Shown: piece after piece, positions 49,996-58,805 of the stretch
Position numbering within the stretch: position 1 is the stretch's first letter
Layout: the number at the start of each line of letters is the position of its first letter
NCBI RefSeq assembly: GCF_003990645.1
Contig: NZ_RYZK01000002.1
Location: 558,001-622,000, forward strand
Direction of reading: 5' to 3'
DNA: 64,000 nucleotides
Source of the DNA: Shimia sediminis
GTDB taxonomy: Bacteria > Pseudomonadota > Alphaproteobacteria > Rhodobacterales > Rhodobacteraceae
Notes under the pieces: model-generated
Databases searched by the model: none
The model's input: only the letters and a program-made list of their open reading frames with translations
Told to the model about the DNA's origin: nothing
Made by a program: the position numbers and the translations under genes

Positions 49996-51003
49996 ATGGC
50001 AGACCCATATTTTACCGAGATCAAGTATCGCGGCGGGGCGGACGACGACTTTATCGAAGTCGCGGTTGTCGCGGGCACCGATGTTTCGAACATTCAGATT
50101 GTCGTCTACCACCCCAGCGGTGATGTGAGATCGATAAATAACGTTGGTGTTTATCAGGACACCGTGGCTGGAAAGGATGTCTATTCCCTGGCCGGTGTCG
50201 GTGTGCATATGAACGGAGCCGTGGCGCTGGTAGTGGACGGGGTCGTGATCGACTTTGTGTCTTTTGACAACGTCGTAACACCCCATGAGGGGCCCGCAGA
50301 CGGGATGACTTCGACCCAGATCGGATCGACGGGGAACAATCAGAATGCCTCGGTTCAGCTGGACAACAACGGCGACTGGACCACGGGTGGGCTGAACGAA
50401 GGCACGATCCCCTGTTTTCTGGCCGGCACGCTGATCGCCACCAAGCGGGGCGAAGTGGCGGTCGAAGACCTGCGGCCCGGTGACATGGTTGTGGTGCGGG
50501 ATGGTGGTTTTGCGCCAGTCCGTTGGATCGGCTCGGTCACGGCCGATGCGCGTGGTCCGAACCGCGAGCAGAATGCCCCGGTGTGTATCCCGCGCGGCGC
50601 CATGGGGCGTAACATGCCCGCGCGCGATCTGTATGTGTCGCCCAACCACCGGATCTGGATGCGCGATGCGGCTTTCGAGATGTTCTTTGCCGAGCGCGAA
50701 GTGCTGATACCCGCCAAGCACCTGGTTGGGTGGAAAGGCATCAAGCAGGTGGCATATGTGCCAGAGCCAGAGTATTTTCATGTGCTCTTTGACAGTCACC
50801 AGATCATCATGTCCGACGGCATGCTGACCGAGAGCTTTCACCCCGGCGAAATCACCATCGACCAGTTCGAACATGAGGCACGCGATGAATTGCTGCGCCT
50901 GTTCCCCGAGCTGATCACCCTGGCGAGTTACGGCGACACGGCGCGGCGGTGTCTGAAGAGCTATGAAGTGCCCTTGGCGCTGGAGGCGAAATCAGCGGCG
51001 TAA
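49996..51003 (+). CDS. Hint-domain protein with N-terminal beta domain
   Basis: 335 residues. Residues 1-130 are beta-rich (YFTEIKYRGGADDDFIEVAVVAG, GAVALVVDGVVIDFVSFD), a pattern close to a lamin-tail-like domain. The Hint (hedgehog/intein) domain starts at Cys140 (PCFLAGTLIAT), with GEVAVEDLRPGDMVVV, YVSPNHRIWM and VLFDSHQIIMSDGMLTESFHPG. Roseobacters carry many such proteins, usually secreted by type I systems without a classical signal peptide; none is seen here. The Cys can cleave or splice the chain. Three relatives lie at 55.5-60.4 kb. Confidence 0.88.
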   Translation: MADPYFTEIKYRGGADDDFIEVAVVAGTDVSNIQIVVYHPSGDVRSINNVGVYQDTVAGKDVYSLAGVGVHMNGAVALVVDGVVIDFVSFDNVVTPHEGPADGMTSTQIGSTGNNQNASVQLDNNGDWTTGGLNEGTIPCFLAGTLIATKRGEVAVEDLRPGDMVVVRDGGFAPVRWIGSVTADARGPNREQNAPVCIPRGAMGRNMPARDLYVSPNHRIWMRDAAFEMFFAEREVLIPAKHLVGWKGIKQVAYVPEPEYFHVLFDSHQIIMSDGMLTESFHPGEITIDQFEHEARDELLRLFPELITLASYGDTARRCLKSYEVPLALEAKSAA

Positions 51004-51085
51004 CCTTGTCAAAACGCTGATATTTGCTTTTGGGCCCAGATGGTGTATTCCACGCGCCTGATTTCCTGAACCGGACCCAAGAGCC

Positions 51086-52273
51086 ATGACCGCCAGCGCC
51101 CCCGTCACGCAGGACGTACATACAATTCCGCGCAAGCTGCCCGAAGGCGGTAAGATCAACCTTGTCGGTCTGACCCGCGCGGCGATGCAGGGCGCGTTGA
51201 TCGAACACGGCACGCCGGAAAAGCAGGCCAAGATGCGGGTCAATCAGATCTGGCAGTGGATCTATCAATGGGGCGTGCGTGATTTCCACGAGATGACCAA
51301 CCTCAGCAAGACCTATCGCGCCGAGCTGGAGGAAACCTTTTGCGTGGACATCCCCGAGGTGGTCAGCAAGCAGGTCAGCGAGGACGGCACCCGCAAGTAT
51401 CTGGTGCGCATCGCCGGAGGCCATGAGGTCGAGGTGGTCTATATCCCCGAAGAGGGGCGCGGCACGCTTTGCGTCAGCTCGCAGGTGGGCTGCACGCTGA
51501 CATGCTCGTTCTGTCATACCGGCACGCAAAAACTGGTGCGCAACCTGACTGCGGGCGAGATCATTGGCCAGGTGATGATGGCGCGCGATGATCTGAACGA
51601 ATGGCCGGAACGCGGCGCGCCAAAGGATGAGACCCGCCTGTTGTCGAACATCGTGCTGATGGGCATGGGCGAGCCGCTGTACAACTTTGAAAACGTCCGC
51701 GACGCGATGAAGATCGCCATGGACCCCGAGGGCATTCAGCTGTCGCGCCGTCGCATCACGCTGTCGACCTCGGGTGTGGTGCCCGAGATGGCGCGGACGG
51801 CTGAAGAAATCGGCTGCCAGTTGGCGATCTCGTTCCACGCCACCACGGACGAGGTGCGCGACGTGCTGGTGCCGATCAACAAGCGCTGGAAGCTGGAAAC
51901 GCTGCTCGAGGCACTGGCGAGCTATCCCAAGGTGTCAAATTCAGAGCGTATCACTTTTGAATACGTGATGCTGAAGGGCGTGAACGACACCGATGAGGAC
52001 GCGCATCGTCTGGTCAAGCTGATCAAGGATTACGGCATCCCGGCCAAGATCAACCTGATCCCGTTCAACGAATGGCCCGGCTCGCCCTATGAGCGGTCAT
52101 CGAACAACCGCATCCGCGCATTCGCCAATATCGTCTATCAGGCGGGCTATGCCTCGCCCATCCGCACCCCGCGCGGCGAAGACATCATGGCGGCCTGTGG
52201 GCAGTTGAAATCGGCAACCGAACGCGCCCGCAAATCGCGCAAGCAGATCGAGGCCGAGGCGGGGCTGGGATAG
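51086..52273 (+). CDS. rlmN: Dual-specificity 23S rRNA/tRNA adenine-C2 methyltransferase RlmN
   Basis: 395 residues. The radical SAM cluster motif is GCTLTCSFC (Cys136, 140, 143), with [27 protein letters not shown] and [14 protein letters not shown] typical of RlmN, and the C-terminal catalytic Cys in [10 protein letters not shown]. It methylates A2503 of 23S rRNA and A37 of some tRNAs through a protein-bound methyl group. A downstream repeat element (copy B) starts right after its stop. Confidence 0.97.
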   Translation: MTASAPVTQDVHTIPRKLPEGGKINLVGLTRAAMQGALIEHGTPEKQAKMRVNQIWQWIYQWGVRDFHEMTNLSKTYRAELEETFCVDIPEVVSKQVSEDGTRKYLVRIAGGHEVEVVYIPEEGRGTLCVSSQVGCTLTCSFCHTGTQKLVRNLTAGEIIGQVMMARDDLNEWPERGAPKDETRLLSNIVLMGMGEPLYNFENVRDAMKIAMDPEGIQLSRRRITLSTSGVVPEMARTAEEIGCQLAISFHATTDEVRDVLVPINKRWKLETLLEALASYPKVSNSERITFEYVMLKGVNDTDEDAHRLVKLIKDYGIPAKINLIPFNEWPGSPYERSSNNRIRAFANIVYQAGYASPIRTPRGEDIMAACGQLKSATERARKSRKQIEAEAGLG

Positions 52274-52336
52274 GGGCGCTGCCCCTCTTGGCCCTGAGGG
52301 GCCAATTCACCCCGGGATATTTTTGGCCAAAAGAAG
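52274..52336 (+). repeat. Roseobacter-type downstream repeat, copy B
   Basis: GGGGCGCTGCCCC, then TTGGCCCTGAGGGGCCAA, then CACCCCGGGATATTTTTGG and CCAAAAGAAG, starting directly after the rlmN stop. Nearly identical to copy C (62420-62484, inverted) and related to copy A (20827-20887). Confidence 0.8.
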
Positions 52337-52429
52337 CTGCCTAAAACTTTCCTCAATTCCGATACAAATCGGCCCCGATCAACAGTCAGTTTCCAACTTG
52401 TGAACAATACGATCCAAGGAGGACACGAC

Positions 52430-52639
52430 ATGGCACATGCAGATATTGGCGGCGCGATCATCGATGCGCCCATTCTGGACATCATCAACCGCGAGCGCAC
52501 CCAGGCGCTGAGCGCACGCGAGTGGAAATTCCGCCTGGCGGGATATGGCTATGCGATCAAGGACGTGCGCGGCGCACAGGTCGTGACCAAGCTGCCCCAG
52601 GGCACCGAGCTGGGTGTTTTGCCCGCACAGATCCACTAA
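52430..52639 (+). CDS. Small conserved hypothetical protein
   Basis: 69 residues. MAHADIGGAIIDAPILDIIN, AREWKFRLAGYGYAIKDVRGAQVVTKLPQGTELGVLPAQ. A strong AAGGAGG 8 nt upstream shows it is translated. Strand-rich C-terminal part; no family I can name. Likely monocistronic, ending at two hairpins shared with the convergent gene. Confidence 0.7.
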   Translation: MAHADIGGAIIDAPILDIINRERTQALSAREWKFRLAGYGYAIKDVRGAQVVTKLPQGTELGVLPAQIH

Positions 52640-52647
52640 GCGCAGGC

Positions 52648-52687
52648 AAGGCGTTTGAAAACGCCTTAAGCGGTTTCGAAACCGCTT
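52648..52687. terminator. Twin back-to-back hairpins between convergent genes
   Basis: AAGGCGTT-TGAA-AACGCCTT (52648-52667) is followed at once by the perfect 20-bp palindrome AAGCGGTTTCGAAACCGCTT (52668-52687). They lie between convergent stops at 52639 and 52712. No T-run adjoins either stem (GGCTTTTTG is 8-16 bp later on plus), so termination is plausible but not certain. Confidence 0.5.
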
Positions 52688-52711
52688 GGACCCGGCTTTT
52701 TGACCCCTGTC

Positions 52712-53548
52712 TTAGCGACCGGGGATCACGTCACGCGGCGCGCAATCGCCCCAGGTGTCGATCACTTCGATGGCCTCTTCGGCCGTTTCGACAAAGCGGA
52801 AAAGCTCAAGATCATCCGGCGAGATGGTGCCTGCCTCGGCCAGCGCATCCCAGTTGATGATTTTTTTCCAGAAGGCTTTGCCGAACAACAGGAACGGCAC
52901 ACACTCCATGCGTCCGGTCTGGATCAGGGTCAGCGACTCGAACATTTCGTCGAGCGTCCCGAAGCCGCCGGGGAACACGCAGATCGCCTTGGCCCGCATC
53001 AGAAAGTGCATCTTGCGGATGGCGAAGTAGTGAAAGTTAAAGCACAGCTCGGGCGTCACGTATTCGTTTGGCGCCTGCTCATGCGGCAGCACGATATTGA
53101 GACCGATGGACTTGCCGCCCGCATCAATCGCGCCACGATTTCCGGCCTCCATCACGCCGGGGCCGCCGCCGGTGACAATCACATGTTTACTGCCATTGCT
53201 GCGTTCGGTCATGAGCCGGGCAAAGGTGCGCGCCTCGTCATAGAATCTGGACAGCTCGGCCAGTGTCTCGGTGCGCGCGGCGTCTTTTTGCGCTGGGGCC
53301 GGGATACGGGCGCCGCCAAACATGACGATGGTGCTTTCGATCTGTTCTTCGTCCAGCGCCAGTTGCGGTTTCAGCAATTCAAGTTGCAGCCGCACCGGGC
53401 GTAATTCGTCGCGGCACAGGAAATCATCATCCGCAAAAGCCAGGCGATAGGCTGGCGCCCGGGTCTGGGGCGTGTCTGGCACACGGTTGACCGCACTGCG
53501 GTCAGTTCCGGCACTGGGAAAGGGGCTGAGGCGGTCGTCTTTCATCAC
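52712..53548 (-). CDS. LOG family protein (TIGR00730-like)
   Basis: 278 residues. VTGGGPGVMEAGNRGAIDAGGKSIGLNI and FPGGFGTLDEMFESLTLIQTGR are the two hallmark motifs of LOG nucleotide 5'-monophosphate nucleosidases (GGGPGxMEA and PGGxGTxxE). Long N-terminal extension (1-75) as in the larger proteobacterial class related to PpnN. Likely releases a base from AMP or cytokinin-type nucleotides, with roles in nucleotide pools; the exact substrate is uncertain. Cytosolic. Confidence 0.9.
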   Translation of the reverse strand: MMKDDRLSPFPSAGTDRSAVNRVPDTPQTRAPAYRLAFADDDFLCRDELRPVRLQLELLKPQLALDEEQIESTIVMFGGARIPAPAQKDAARTETLAELSRFYDEARTFARLMTERSNGSKHVIVTGGGPGVMEAGNRGAIDAGGKSIGLNIVLPHEQAPNEYVTPELCFNFHYFAIRKMHFLMRAKAICVFPGGFGTLDEMFESLTLIQTGRMECVPFLLFGKAFWKKIINWDALAEAGTISPDDLELFRFVETAEEAIEVIDTWGDCAPRDVIPGR

Positions 53549-53623
53549 TCGTACATCCTTGCTTGCGCGTTTCCCTCAGGCCTATAGGGTTCGCCGGGAC
53601 ATTGCCAGTCATAGGGGTGTGAA

Positions 53624-54544
53624 ATGGATTGGTCTGAAGACATCAGGGCGGCGGCGCAGCGGATTGCGGGCCATGTTGTACGCACGCCCGTCGCGGCGCT
53701 GAATGGGTTCGGGTTGGGCTATCCGATTGAGGCAAAGCTGGAACACATGCAGCACACCGGGACGTTCAAGGCGCGGGGCGCCTTCAACACGTTGTTGTCG
53801 CAGGATGTGCCGGAGGCCGGGTTGGTCGCGGCCTCGGGGGGCAATCACGGGGCGGCAGTGGCCTATGCGGCGCATCAGCTGGGGCACAAGGCGCGCATTT
53901 ATGTGCCCGAAATGGCCGGGCCATCCAAAATCTCGCTGATCCGGGATGCCGGAGCGGATCTGGTGGTCGTGCCGGGAGAGTATTCGGACGCGCTGGAGCA
54001 GGCGCTGGCCTATGAAGCCGAAACCGGAGCCATGCAGATCCATGCCTATGACGCCCCGGCGACGGTGGCGGGTCAGGGCACGCTTGCGTTGGAGTGGGAG
54101 AATCAGGGGTTACAGGCGGACACGGTGCTGATTGCCGTGGGCGGCGGCGGGCTGATCGGCGGTGCGATGGCGTGGTTTGACGGGCAACGCCGTGTCGTGG
54201 CGGTGGAACCGGAAACCTCTTGTGCGCTGCATGCGGCATTGGAGGCCGGAGAGCCTGTGGACGTCGACGTCTCGGGCGTGGCGGCCAATGCGCTGGGGGC
54301 CAGGAAAATCGGGCAGATCTGCTTTGATCTGGCGGTGTCCACCGGCGCGGACTCGGTGCTGGTGTCGGATGCGGCGATCACCCGCGCCCAAGAGGCCCTG
54401 TGGCGCGAAACGCGGCAGTTGGTCGAACCCGCCGGGGCCACGGCGCTGGCGGCTTTGATGTCCGGGGCTTATCGGCCCGCGCCGGGGGAAAAGGTCGCCG
54501 TGGTGCTGTGCGGCGCCAACATTACGCCGGACCCGCTGGGTTAA
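53624..54544 (+). CDS. Threonine/serine dehydratase-like PLP enzyme
   Basis: 306 residues, fold type II. PLP Lys in TGTFKARGAFN (near residue 49), SGGNHGAAVAYAA as the substrate loop, GGGGLIGGAMAW as the phosphate loop. The size is that of catabolic threonine dehydratase or serine racemase without a regulatory ACT domain. It could deaminate threonine, serine or 3-hydroxyaspartate. No operon partners within 75 bp on either side. Confidence 0.88.
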   Translation: MDWSEDIRAAAQRIAGHVVRTPVAALNGFGLGYPIEAKLEHMQHTGTFKARGAFNTLLSQDVPEAGLVAASGGNHGAAVAYAAHQLGHKARIYVPEMAGPSKISLIRDAGADLVVVPGEYSDALEQALAYEAETGAMQIHAYDAPATVAGQGTLALEWENQGLQADTVLIAVGGGGLIGGAMAWFDGQRRVVAVEPETSCALHAALEAGEPVDVDVSGVAANALGARKIGQICFDLAVSTGADSVLVSDAAITRAQEALWRETRQLVEPAGATALAALMSGAYRPAPGEKVAVVLCGANITPDPLG

Positions 54545-54622
54545 TGGTCGCAAATCTGGGGTGACGCCGGGGCGCGATGCGTTTAGAAAGCTTCGAATCC
54601 TGAAATTCGGAGCCTGAACAAC

Positions 54623-55450
54623 ATGTCGAACGCGCAACTTGAACAAGCCATCGAAGCCGCGTGGGAAGCCCGCGACACGATCAATCCTCATACCGGCGGC
54701 GAAACCCGTGAAGCGATCGAAGACACGCTGAACGCGCTGGACTCGGGCAAGCTGCGCGTGGCGGAGAAACAGGAAAATGGTGACTGGCACGTGAACCAGT
54801 GGGCCAAGAAAGCTGTACTGCTGGGTTTCCGCATCAAGGACATGGAGTTCCACGACGGCGGCCCACAAGGCAGCGGCTGGTGGGACAAGGTCGACTCGAA
54901 GTTCAAAGGCTGGGGCGACAATCAGTGGAAAGCGGCGGGTTTTCGCGCCGTACCCAATTGTGTTGTCCGCAAGTCGGCCTATGTCGCACCCGGCGCGGTT
55001 CTTATGCCGTCTTTCGTGAACCTCGGCGCGTATGTCGACGAGGGCACCATGGTGGATACCTGGGTGACCGTTGGGTCCTGCGCCCAGATCGGCAAGAACG
55101 TGCACCTGTCGGGTGGCGTGGGCATTGGCGGCGTGCTGGAGCCGATGCAGGCGGGTCCGACCATCATCGAAGACAACTGCTTTATCGGCGCGCGGTCTGA
55201 AGTGGTCGAAGGCTGCATCGTGCGCGAAGGCTCGGTTCTGGGCATGGGCGTGTTCATTGGTCAGTCGACCAAGATCGTCGACCGCGAGACCGGTGAAGTG
55301 ATGTATGGCGAAGTGCCAGCAGGATCGGTTGTTGTGGCGGGCTCGATGCCGTCAAAAAACAACGTGAACCTGTATTGCGCCGTGATCGTGAAACGCGTGG
55401 ACGCCAAGACACGCTCAAAAACCTCGATCAACGATCTTTTGCGCGACTGA
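54623..55450 (+). CDS. dapD: 2,3,4,5-tetrahydropyridine-2,6-dicarboxylate N-succinyltransferase
   Basis: 275 residues, the expected length. An N-terminal helical domain precedes a left-handed beta helix of hexapeptide repeats ([62 protein letters not shown]). It succinylates tetrahydrodipicolinate in lysine/DAP synthesis. dapE, which removes the succinyl group later in the pathway, lies 5 kb away, separated by Hint genes. A strong terminator follows. Confidence 0.97.
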   Translation: MSNAQLEQAIEAAWEARDTINPHTGGETREAIEDTLNALDSGKLRVAEKQENGDWHVNQWAKKAVLLGFRIKDMEFHDGGPQGSGWWDKVDSKFKGWGDNQWKAAGFRAVPNCVVRKSAYVAPGAVLMPSFVNLGAYVDEGTMVDTWVTVGSCAQIGKNVHLSGGVGIGGVLEPMQAGPTIIEDNCFIGARSEVVEGCIVREGSVLGMGVFIGQSTKIVDRETGEVMYGEVPAGSVVVAGSMPSKNNVNLYCAVIVKRVDAKTRSKTSINDLLRD

Positions 55451-55477
55451 TCGATCCAGTCGACATTGAAACCGGAA

Positions 55478-55505
55478 AACGCACCTGTCTAAGGTGCGTT
55501 TTTTT
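55478..55505 (+). terminator. Rho-independent terminator after dapD
   Basis: AACGCACCT (55478-55486) pairs with AGGTGCGTT (55492-55500), a 9-bp stem with a 5-nt loop, followed by a seven-T run. The gene on the other strand ends 10 bp beyond. Confidence 0.92.
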
Positions 55506-55514
55506 GTGGGTTCT

Positions 55515-57086
55515 TCAGGCGCGCATGAGGGCTTTGACCTCGAATGACCGCAGAGAGACCCGCGCCGAGGGGCCATAGCCATAGCCCATCAGCGCATCGT
55601 CGTTGGGCATCAGCCGCAGGATTTCCGCGCGGGTTTCCGCATCAAAGGAGTCCAGGGTTTCATTGCCGGGGTGGTAGCTTTCGCTGTCCAATCCGTTGCC
55701 GCGAATGATCTCGTGCCGATCAAACAACAGGTGGTAGTAGCTGACCGGGCGGTTGTCATTGCGTGGGCGGATGGTCTTGTCGTTCACGAGATCCTTGGCT
55801 TTGATCAGAACCTCGGATTCACCAAACAAAAGGCTGGCACTGGCCGAGGTAACCAGCACCCGGTGATTTGGGGAAAACTCGACCGCGTCATGGGTGCCCA
55901 GCGCGTTGGCCTCGAACCGGATGGGCGCATCCCGACCTGTCGCAATGCGCAGCGTACTGCCGACCCAGCGAACCGGTTGAAAGCCGTTGTCACGGGTCAG
56001 GATCATGTCGCCTGGCACAAGGCTTTCAACGGGTTTCTCGCCGTCAATGGTCAGGATCATCGTGCCCTCGACAAAGCACGGCACGGTGGTGAGCGTTACA
56101 AACCCGACATCGGTGTTCCCGTCGCCATCCTGAACCGTGTAGGAAAACACGTTGGAGCCAAGATCACCGTCGGCTTCGATGGTGACGGTGCCGTCGCTGT
56201 TGAAGGTGATCGTTTCGCCGGTGGGCAGGACAATCGGCTCGTCCACGACCACCTCTTGTCCGTTGATATGCGTGATATTCAACGTCGGGCTGTTCTGGCT
56301 CACGTCGTTTGACCGCAGGTCAAACGTAACCTCGCCATCGCGCGCGACTTCGATTTCATCATCTCCGGCGACCAGTGCGGTCTGAACCGAGTCTCCGGCA
56401 ATCAGCAGGTTTGAATCGTAGATCCCGTCACCACCATCGGCGATGGCAATCTTGATGGTGTTCTCTTCGCCCGGATTGACCGGCGCCTTGAGGGTCATTG
56501 TGACGGTGAACCCGTCCATTTCGGTATTGGCAACCTCGCCATCGGCGGGGTTGTCGATGTAGAGGTTTTGATTGCTCTCATCGTTGATGTTGTTGATCGT
56601 TATGTCGCCGTCGCCCACTGTCAGCTCGGCCTGAACCCCGTTCACCCAAATCCCAACGGCATCATTGAAGCCAGAGTTCACATACTCAAGATATTCCTCG
56701 GACGAGAAGACAACCTGCATGGTCAGGGTCGATCCGTCGGGAATGAACGTCGCCTCGAGGATCGCGGCGTCGTAGGTCGTGGCGTTGGCAATCTCTTCCA
56801 GGTCCGAGTCACCCGCCAGTTGGTGATTTGTGGATTCGTTGGACTGGCGGTTGGGATCACCGCTGTCGCGGGTGATATCCTGGGCGTTGCCGGTCGACAG
56901 GATGACGCCGGAGTCCGAGGGCGTGAGATTGGGCGCGTTTGCATCACCATCGCTGTAGATACCCGAGGCCGAGGTGGCGCCGGTATAGGTGGCATCGACA
57001 ATTTCAATGCCGTTTCCGAACATCGCCTCGGCCATGTCGGTGGCGCTGGCACTGGTATCAATTGGAAGTTCGGAAGCTGTAACCAT
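55515..57086 (-). CDS. Choice-of-anchor L plus Hint-domain secreted protein
   Basis: 523 residues, acidic and poor in Lys and Cys, typical of type I secreted proteins. Residues 1-235 form a choice-of-anchor L domain (DATYTGATSASGIYSDGD, SGVILSTGNAQDIT, FSSEEYLEYVNSGFNDAVGIWVNG). Residues 240-330 are a cadherin/VCBS-like Ig domain (EIEVARDGEVTFDLRSND, FSYTVQDGDGNTDVGFV). The Hint domain begins at Cys337 (PCFVEGTMILT), with FSPNHRVLV and LLFDRHEIIRGNGLDSESYHPG. Almost the same architecture and length as the protein at 58806-60377. No T1SS genes are in the window. Confidence 0.87.
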   Translation of the reverse strand: MVTASELPIDTSASATDMAEAMFGNGIEIVDATYTGATSASGIYSDGDANAPNLTPSDSGVILSTGNAQDITRDSGDPNRQSNESTNHQLAGDSDLEEIANATTYDAAILEATFIPDGSTLTMQVVFSSEEYLEYVNSGFNDAVGIWVNGVQAELTVGDGDITINNINDESNQNLYIDNPADGEVANTEMDGFTVTMTLKAPVNPGEENTIKIAIADGGDGIYDSNLLIAGDSVQTALVAGDDEIEVARDGEVTFDLRSNDVSQNSPTLNITHINGQEVVVDEPIVLPTGETITFNSDGTVTIEADGDLGSNVFSYTVQDGDGNTDVGFVTLTTVPCFVEGTMILTIDGEKPVESLVPGDMILTRDNGFQPVRWVGSTLRIATGRDAPIRFEANALGTHDAVEFSPNHRVLVTSASASLLFGESEVLIKAKDLVNDKTIRPRNDNRPVSYYHLLFDRHEIIRGNGLDSESYHPGNETLDSFDAETRAEILRLMPNDDALMGYGYGPSARVSLRSFEVKALMRA

Positions 57087-57265
57087 TTTCTAACCCTCAA
57101 AATTACTCACCCAACAGCTAAGCGCGATTGGTGAATATATGTTGTGGGTTCGGGCCACTTTTTTATGGGAAACTGCCAAGAATCTTCCCCATTTCCTTAA
57201 CCCTCTGAAAACGGCTTGCGGTCCGAGGTTGACCCCGGCAAAGCGCTTGGGCTAAGGCCGCACTC

Positions 57266-57634
57266 ATGGAAAAGACAAAAAAGATATCGCGCCAGCAGGT
57301 GTTCACCCTGCTTGTTCAGGTTGGCCGCAAGGACGGAGACGGTTTGCCGGATGGCGCGACCGGGGCGGCCCTGATGGTTTACGCCAGCGGCGTGGACGAG
57401 GGCGAAGCAGTCCGGGAAACCGTGGCCATTCTGAAACAGGCCGACCTCGCCCCGCTGGATGTCACCGGCTATGGCACAATTGAAGAGCGCGAGGCCCAAG
57501 GCCACGAGATCGACGATGAAGAACGCGGGTTGATGCAGCGGGCTTTAGAGGAAAACTCGGTCATCGTGGCCCAGATGACCGAATTCTACAAAGGCGAAGA
57601 GTCGATGGACACCGACGAGGGGTTCATCAACTGA
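57266..57634 (+). CDS. Conserved hypothetical protein
   Basis: 122 residues, acidic. SRQQVFTLLVQVGRKDGDGLPDGATGAALMVYASGVDEGEAVRETVAILKQADLAPLDVTGYGTIEEREAQGHEI. The arrangement suggests an alpha-beta fold; I do not recognise a family. AAGG 8 nt upstream. It is a lone plus-strand gene between two minus-strand Hint genes. Confidence 0.7.
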   Translation: MEKTKKISRQQVFTLLVQVGRKDGDGLPDGATGAALMVYASGVDEGEAVRETVAILKQADLAPLDVTGYGTIEEREAQGHEIDDEERGLMQRALEENSVIVAQMTEFYKGEESMDTDEGFIN

Positions 57635-57679
57635 CGCGCCACGCCCGCGTGGTGTGATCTGGCGATCGCTCGAACCGCC

Positions 57680-58777
57680 CTAGGCGGCACGCTGTTCGGC
57701 GAGGATCAGTGCTTCGAAATTGCCGAGCACGGGATAGGCAGGAACCGAGTGTTCAGGCAGGGTGGCGCGCTGGAACTGGCACAAGAGGCTGCTTTTCAGG
57801 ATTTCCGGACTGCGGCGGATACGCCCGATGTTCAGGCTCTCGACATAGGTGCCGTTCGCCAGCAAGGCTTCGTGACCCGGCAACAGGACCTGCGCATAGG
57901 TCACGAGCATATGATTGCTTTCGCGAACGGCTGCCGTGCCGTTGATCAGGTGCCGGGCCGGGACAAGAACATGTTCGGAGGCAAACAGGTACTCCACCCG
58001 AGAGCCGCCAATCACCAAACACTGATGTGGCGCGACAACGCAGTCACGCTCGAGGCTAAAATACGGGCTGCGAAGGCGCACTGGCTCAAAAAGCCCGCGC
58101 GCCGGGACCGTCCGGCGCACAACCTGCAACACGGGCACCTGACCGCCATCCAGCGTTTCGACCACGTCACCACGCTTGAGATTGCCAATCGCCTGCGGGC
58201 CAAAAGGTGTTTCAACCCGGGTCGATGCGGTCATGCCGGGCATGGGGCCGATGGGTTCGATCCGGTCTGAAACGGCAAGAAACAGAATATCGGGCGCCAT
58301 GTAGCGTGCTGCGGGGTTCAACGCCAGTTCGCGGATGTCCCCCAGTGTCGTGGTGACCGGGCCGCGCAAGAGTGTCTGAAAGCTGCGGTTTGAATCGGGG
58401 CGCTCGACCACAAGCCGCGCCCAGTCGTGGGCCATATCCCAGCTGTAGGTCACACGCAGGATATCCGTACGCACAGAGGCCGAGTCGTGGTTGATGACGC
58501 CATGAATGATTTCTGACCCACGGGTGTGGACCAGGCTCATGCCACCGCCGGGGAGCGCCTGAAAGGTGATCCGCACGGCGCGGCTCATCCCGCACTCTAA
58601 CCCCAGAACCACCTGCGGGCGATCCTCGGGCGAGACGCGGGTTTCAAACAGGATGCTGCCACGGGGCATCACCGTGCCGGGATCGTCCAACGCGCAAACC
58701 TGATCCGGGCCGAGCGACGACAGCCCCTGCGCAGAAAAACATCCACCATTTTTGTCTGCCAAGGCGATCCAGGTCAT
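57680..58777 (-). CDS. Hint-like protein with catalytic Cys replaced
   Basis: 365 residues from ATG 58777, 378 if the ATG at 58816 is used. Residues 1-175 form a beta-sandwich (MTWIALADKNGGCF, GSILFETRV, SLVHTRGSEIIHG), resembling a lectin-like domain. The Hint-like half has MTASTRVETPFGPQAIGNLKRGDVVETLDGG, VAPHQCLVIGG and LLPGHEALLANGTYVESLNIG. Where relatives have PCFxxGT, this has PGMTAST: the nucleophile Cys is Gly181. It should be unable to self-cleave by the normal route. It follows the 58806-60377 gene closely and is probably in its operon. Confidence 0.78.
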   Translation of the reverse strand: MTWIALADKNGGCFSAQGLSSLGPDQVCALDDPGTVMPRGSILFETRVSPEDRPQVVLGLECGMSRAVRITFQALPGGGMSLVHTRGSEIIHGVINHDSASVRTDILRVTYSWDMAHDWARLVVERPDSNRSFQTLLRGPVTTTLGDIRELALNPAARYMAPDILFLAVSDRIEPIGPMPGMTASTRVETPFGPQAIGNLKRGDVVETLDGGQVPVLQVVRRTVPARGLFEPVRLRSPYFSLERDCVVAPHQCLVIGGSRVEYLFASEHVLVPARHLINGTAAVRESNHMLVTYAQVLLPGHEALLANGTYVESLNIGRIRRSPEILKSSLLCQFQRATLPEHSVPAYPVLGNFEALILAEQRAA

Positions 58778-58805
58778 GGGGCGATACCCCTGTGTGCGGG
58801 TCCAA

